DNA from: Dehalococcoidales bacterium
GTDB lineage: Bacteria; Chloroflexota; Dehalococcoidia; Dehalococcoidales; UBA5627
Reading direction: 5' to 3'
NCBI GenBank assembly: GCA_012520835.1
Contig: JAAYNN010000007.1
Location: 1-23,728 of the forward strand
DNA length: 23,728 nt
In this document: positions 22,464 through 23,728 of the stretch, piece by piece
Numbering within the stretch: position 1 is the stretch's first letter
Layout: every line of letters begins with the position of its first letter
Translations under genes and position numbers: made by a program
Notes under the pieces: generated by a model
The model's database searches: none
What the model was told of the DNA's origin: nothing
Seen by the model: only the letters and a program-made list of their open reading frames with translations

Positions 22464-23728
22464 ATGTCACAAGTTGTGATTGAGAATCCGATTCTTAATT
22501 CTCCTTTCAAGGAGCCCTCTCGACATTTTCGTTTTTCCGACGAAGGTATAACAAATGACATCGTTGAATCCAGACGCATCAGTTCATACTTTGTTCCGAT
22601 TGCACAACCCAGAAAAAAGGGTAATGGTAAGCAACTTGCGCTTGATACGGAATGGACAAAGGACAGAATTGAAGAAAATGTAACTATTAACCGAATCAGG
22701 GAACGAGTTGCTATCTGGCGAAGAGGCGGATATGTAGGTATTACAAAAACCACACGAAATTTACTTGATTATTGGACTGACCCCGATAGAGAACGCAAAC
22801 TCTTTTTTTGCCAGATAGAAGCATTGGAAACTGCAATTTACCTTTCTGAAGTAGCTCATAAATTCAATGATAATTGGATAGAGAATTTACTCCGTGAGCA
22901 AAATGAAGCCAATAATCCCGGGCTATATCGAATAGCCTTCAAGATGGCAACCGGAAGCGGAAAAACAGTAGTAATGGCAATGATTATAGCATGGCAGGTT
23001 CTTAATAAATTAGCCGACCCGCAAAATGCCAAATTTTCAGATTCGTTTTTAATAGTAACACCCGGTATTACAATCCGTGACCGTTTGAGGGTTCTCTACC
23101 CTAACGATCCGCAAAATTACTATCAACAGCGAGATATCGTTAGGCCTTCTCAGATGGATGAATTATGCAGAGCAAAAATAATTATTACCAATTTCCATGC
23201 CTTTAAACTTCGGGAAACAGTGAAAGCAGGTAAAATAACCAAAAGTATACTGGCAAGCGGTGAAGCAAGCTCATTAACGGAGACCCCGGAGCAAATGGTA
23301 CGCAGGGTTTGCCGTGAATTCGGCAGTAAGAAAAGTATTATAGTAATTAATGATGAAGCACATCATTGTTATCGACGTAAAGTTGACGCAGAAGATATTA
23401 AATTTACTGGCGATGAACGAAGAGAAGTAGAAAATCGCGAGGAAGAAGCAAGGGTTTGGATTTCCGGCTTGGAGGCGATAAAAAACAAGCTCGGTATAAA
23501 GCAAATTTATGATTTATCTGCCACTCCGTTCTTTTTACGCGGTTCGGGGTATTCGGAGGGCACATTATTTCCCTGGGTAGTTTCTGATTTTTCTCTAATC
23601 GATGCTATCGAGAGCGGCATCGTCAAAGTTCCGCGGGTGCCAGTTTCGGATGATGCCATGCAGGGCGACTCTCCGGTTTATCGTGATATTTGGGCTCACA
23701 TCCGAGACCATTTGCCTAAAAAAGGGCG
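22464..23728 (+). CDS. Type III restriction-like DEAH helicase/nuclease subunit, partial
   Basis: The frame is open from ATG 22464 (AAAGGGGA upstream) off the right edge, 421 codons so far. It encodes an SF2 helicase of the restriction-endonuclease Res type: Walker A KMATGSGKT around 160-168, an NFHAF segment near 245, DEAH box INDEAHHC near 296, and LSATPFF near 351. The N-terminal part (FRFSDEGITNDIVESRRISSYFVP) resembles the BPTD_3080-type restriction proteins. Such proteins translocate DNA using ATP and carry a nuclease domain in the missing C-terminal part. The base composition is visibly more AT-rich than the giant genes before it, consistent with a horizontally acquired defence gene. 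A methyltransferase would be expected next to it, outside the window. Confidence 0.88.
   Translation, partial: MSQVVIENPILNSPFKEPSRHFRFSDEGITNDIVESRRISSYFVPIAQPRKKGNGKQLALDTEWTKDRIEENVTINRIRERVAIWRRGGYVGITKTTRNLLDYWTDPDRERKLFFCQIEALETAIYLSEVAHKFNDNWIENLLREQNEANNPGLYRIAFKMATGSGKTVVMAMIIAWQVLNKLADPQNAKFSDSFLIVTPGITIRDRLRVLYPNDPQNYYQQRDIVRPSQMDELCRAKIIITNFHAFKLRETVKAGKITKSILASGEASSLTETPEQMVRRVCREFGSKKSIIVINDEAHHCYRRKVDAEDIKFTGDERREVENREEEARVWISGLEAIKNKLGIKQIYDLSATPFFLRGSGYSEGTLFPWVVSDFSLIDAIESGIVKVPRVPVSDDAMQGDSPVYRDIWAHIRDHLPKKG

Noticed and set aside
1..23728. CRISPR arrays, tRNA or rRNA genes, insertion sequences, attachment sites
   Set aside because: I looked through the intergenic stretches on both strands and saw no regularly spaced repeats, cloverleaf-like segments with CCA-type ends, transposase fragments or flanking direct repeats.

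Overview
The window reads as a piece of a moderate-GC bacterial chromosome. The gene content (a multi-TatA Tat operon, quinolinate synthase, serine acetyltransferase with a NIL-domain partner, an NSS transporter with a MetS-like subunit, a TIGR04076 protein) fits an anaerobic Chloroflexota, possibly Dehalococcoidia. That assignment is an impression from protein style. No rRNA or other phylogenetic marker is present, so it is tentative. I saw no tRNA, rRNA, CRISPR array, insertion sequence or integrase.

Positions 1-3501: a lipoprotein gene (minus strand, cut by the left edge) faces away from an ECF sigma factor and a membrane zinc-finger anti-sigma factor. The sigma factor reading frame is broken at a run of eight G. 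A sugar-transporter-like MFS protein follows and converges, with an 11-base overlap, on a VTT/SNARE-associated membrane protein.

Positions 3643-6127: a Tat translocase locus with a good sigma-70 promoter: two TatA-type proteins, a TatB-type protein with a long 11-residue repeat tail, and TatC. An intrinsic-terminator-like hairpin lies between the first tatA and the rest.

Positions 6141-10349: housekeeping and small-molecule genes on the plus strand: a small zinc-binding protein with its own promoter and terminator, a HypE/AIR-synthase-like protein, nadA, cutA, cysE (apparently from a leaderless promoter inside the end of cutA), a NIL-domain protein and a DUF5661 protein.

Positions 10376-13995 (minus strand): two transcription units separated by a strong hairpin. 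One is an NSS sodium symporter plus a 35-residue MetS-like subunit. The other is a cation exchanger, a TIGR04076 protein and a methyltransferase.

Positions 13996-22310: a 670-base intergenic region with a clear promoter and a structured leader, then two very large genes (1179 and 1340 residues) 16 bases apart, closed by a strong terminator. The first protein has a Tat signal after an unusually long N-terminal extension and possibly a lipobox. The second has no export signal. They look like a two-protein surface or periplasmic complex of unknown function, in which the second may be carried out by the first through the Tat system. This is the strongest candidate for an undescribed system here.

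Positions 22390-23728: a visibly more AT-rich defence-type gene, the start of a type III restriction-like DEAH helicase/nuclease subunit, runs off the right edge.
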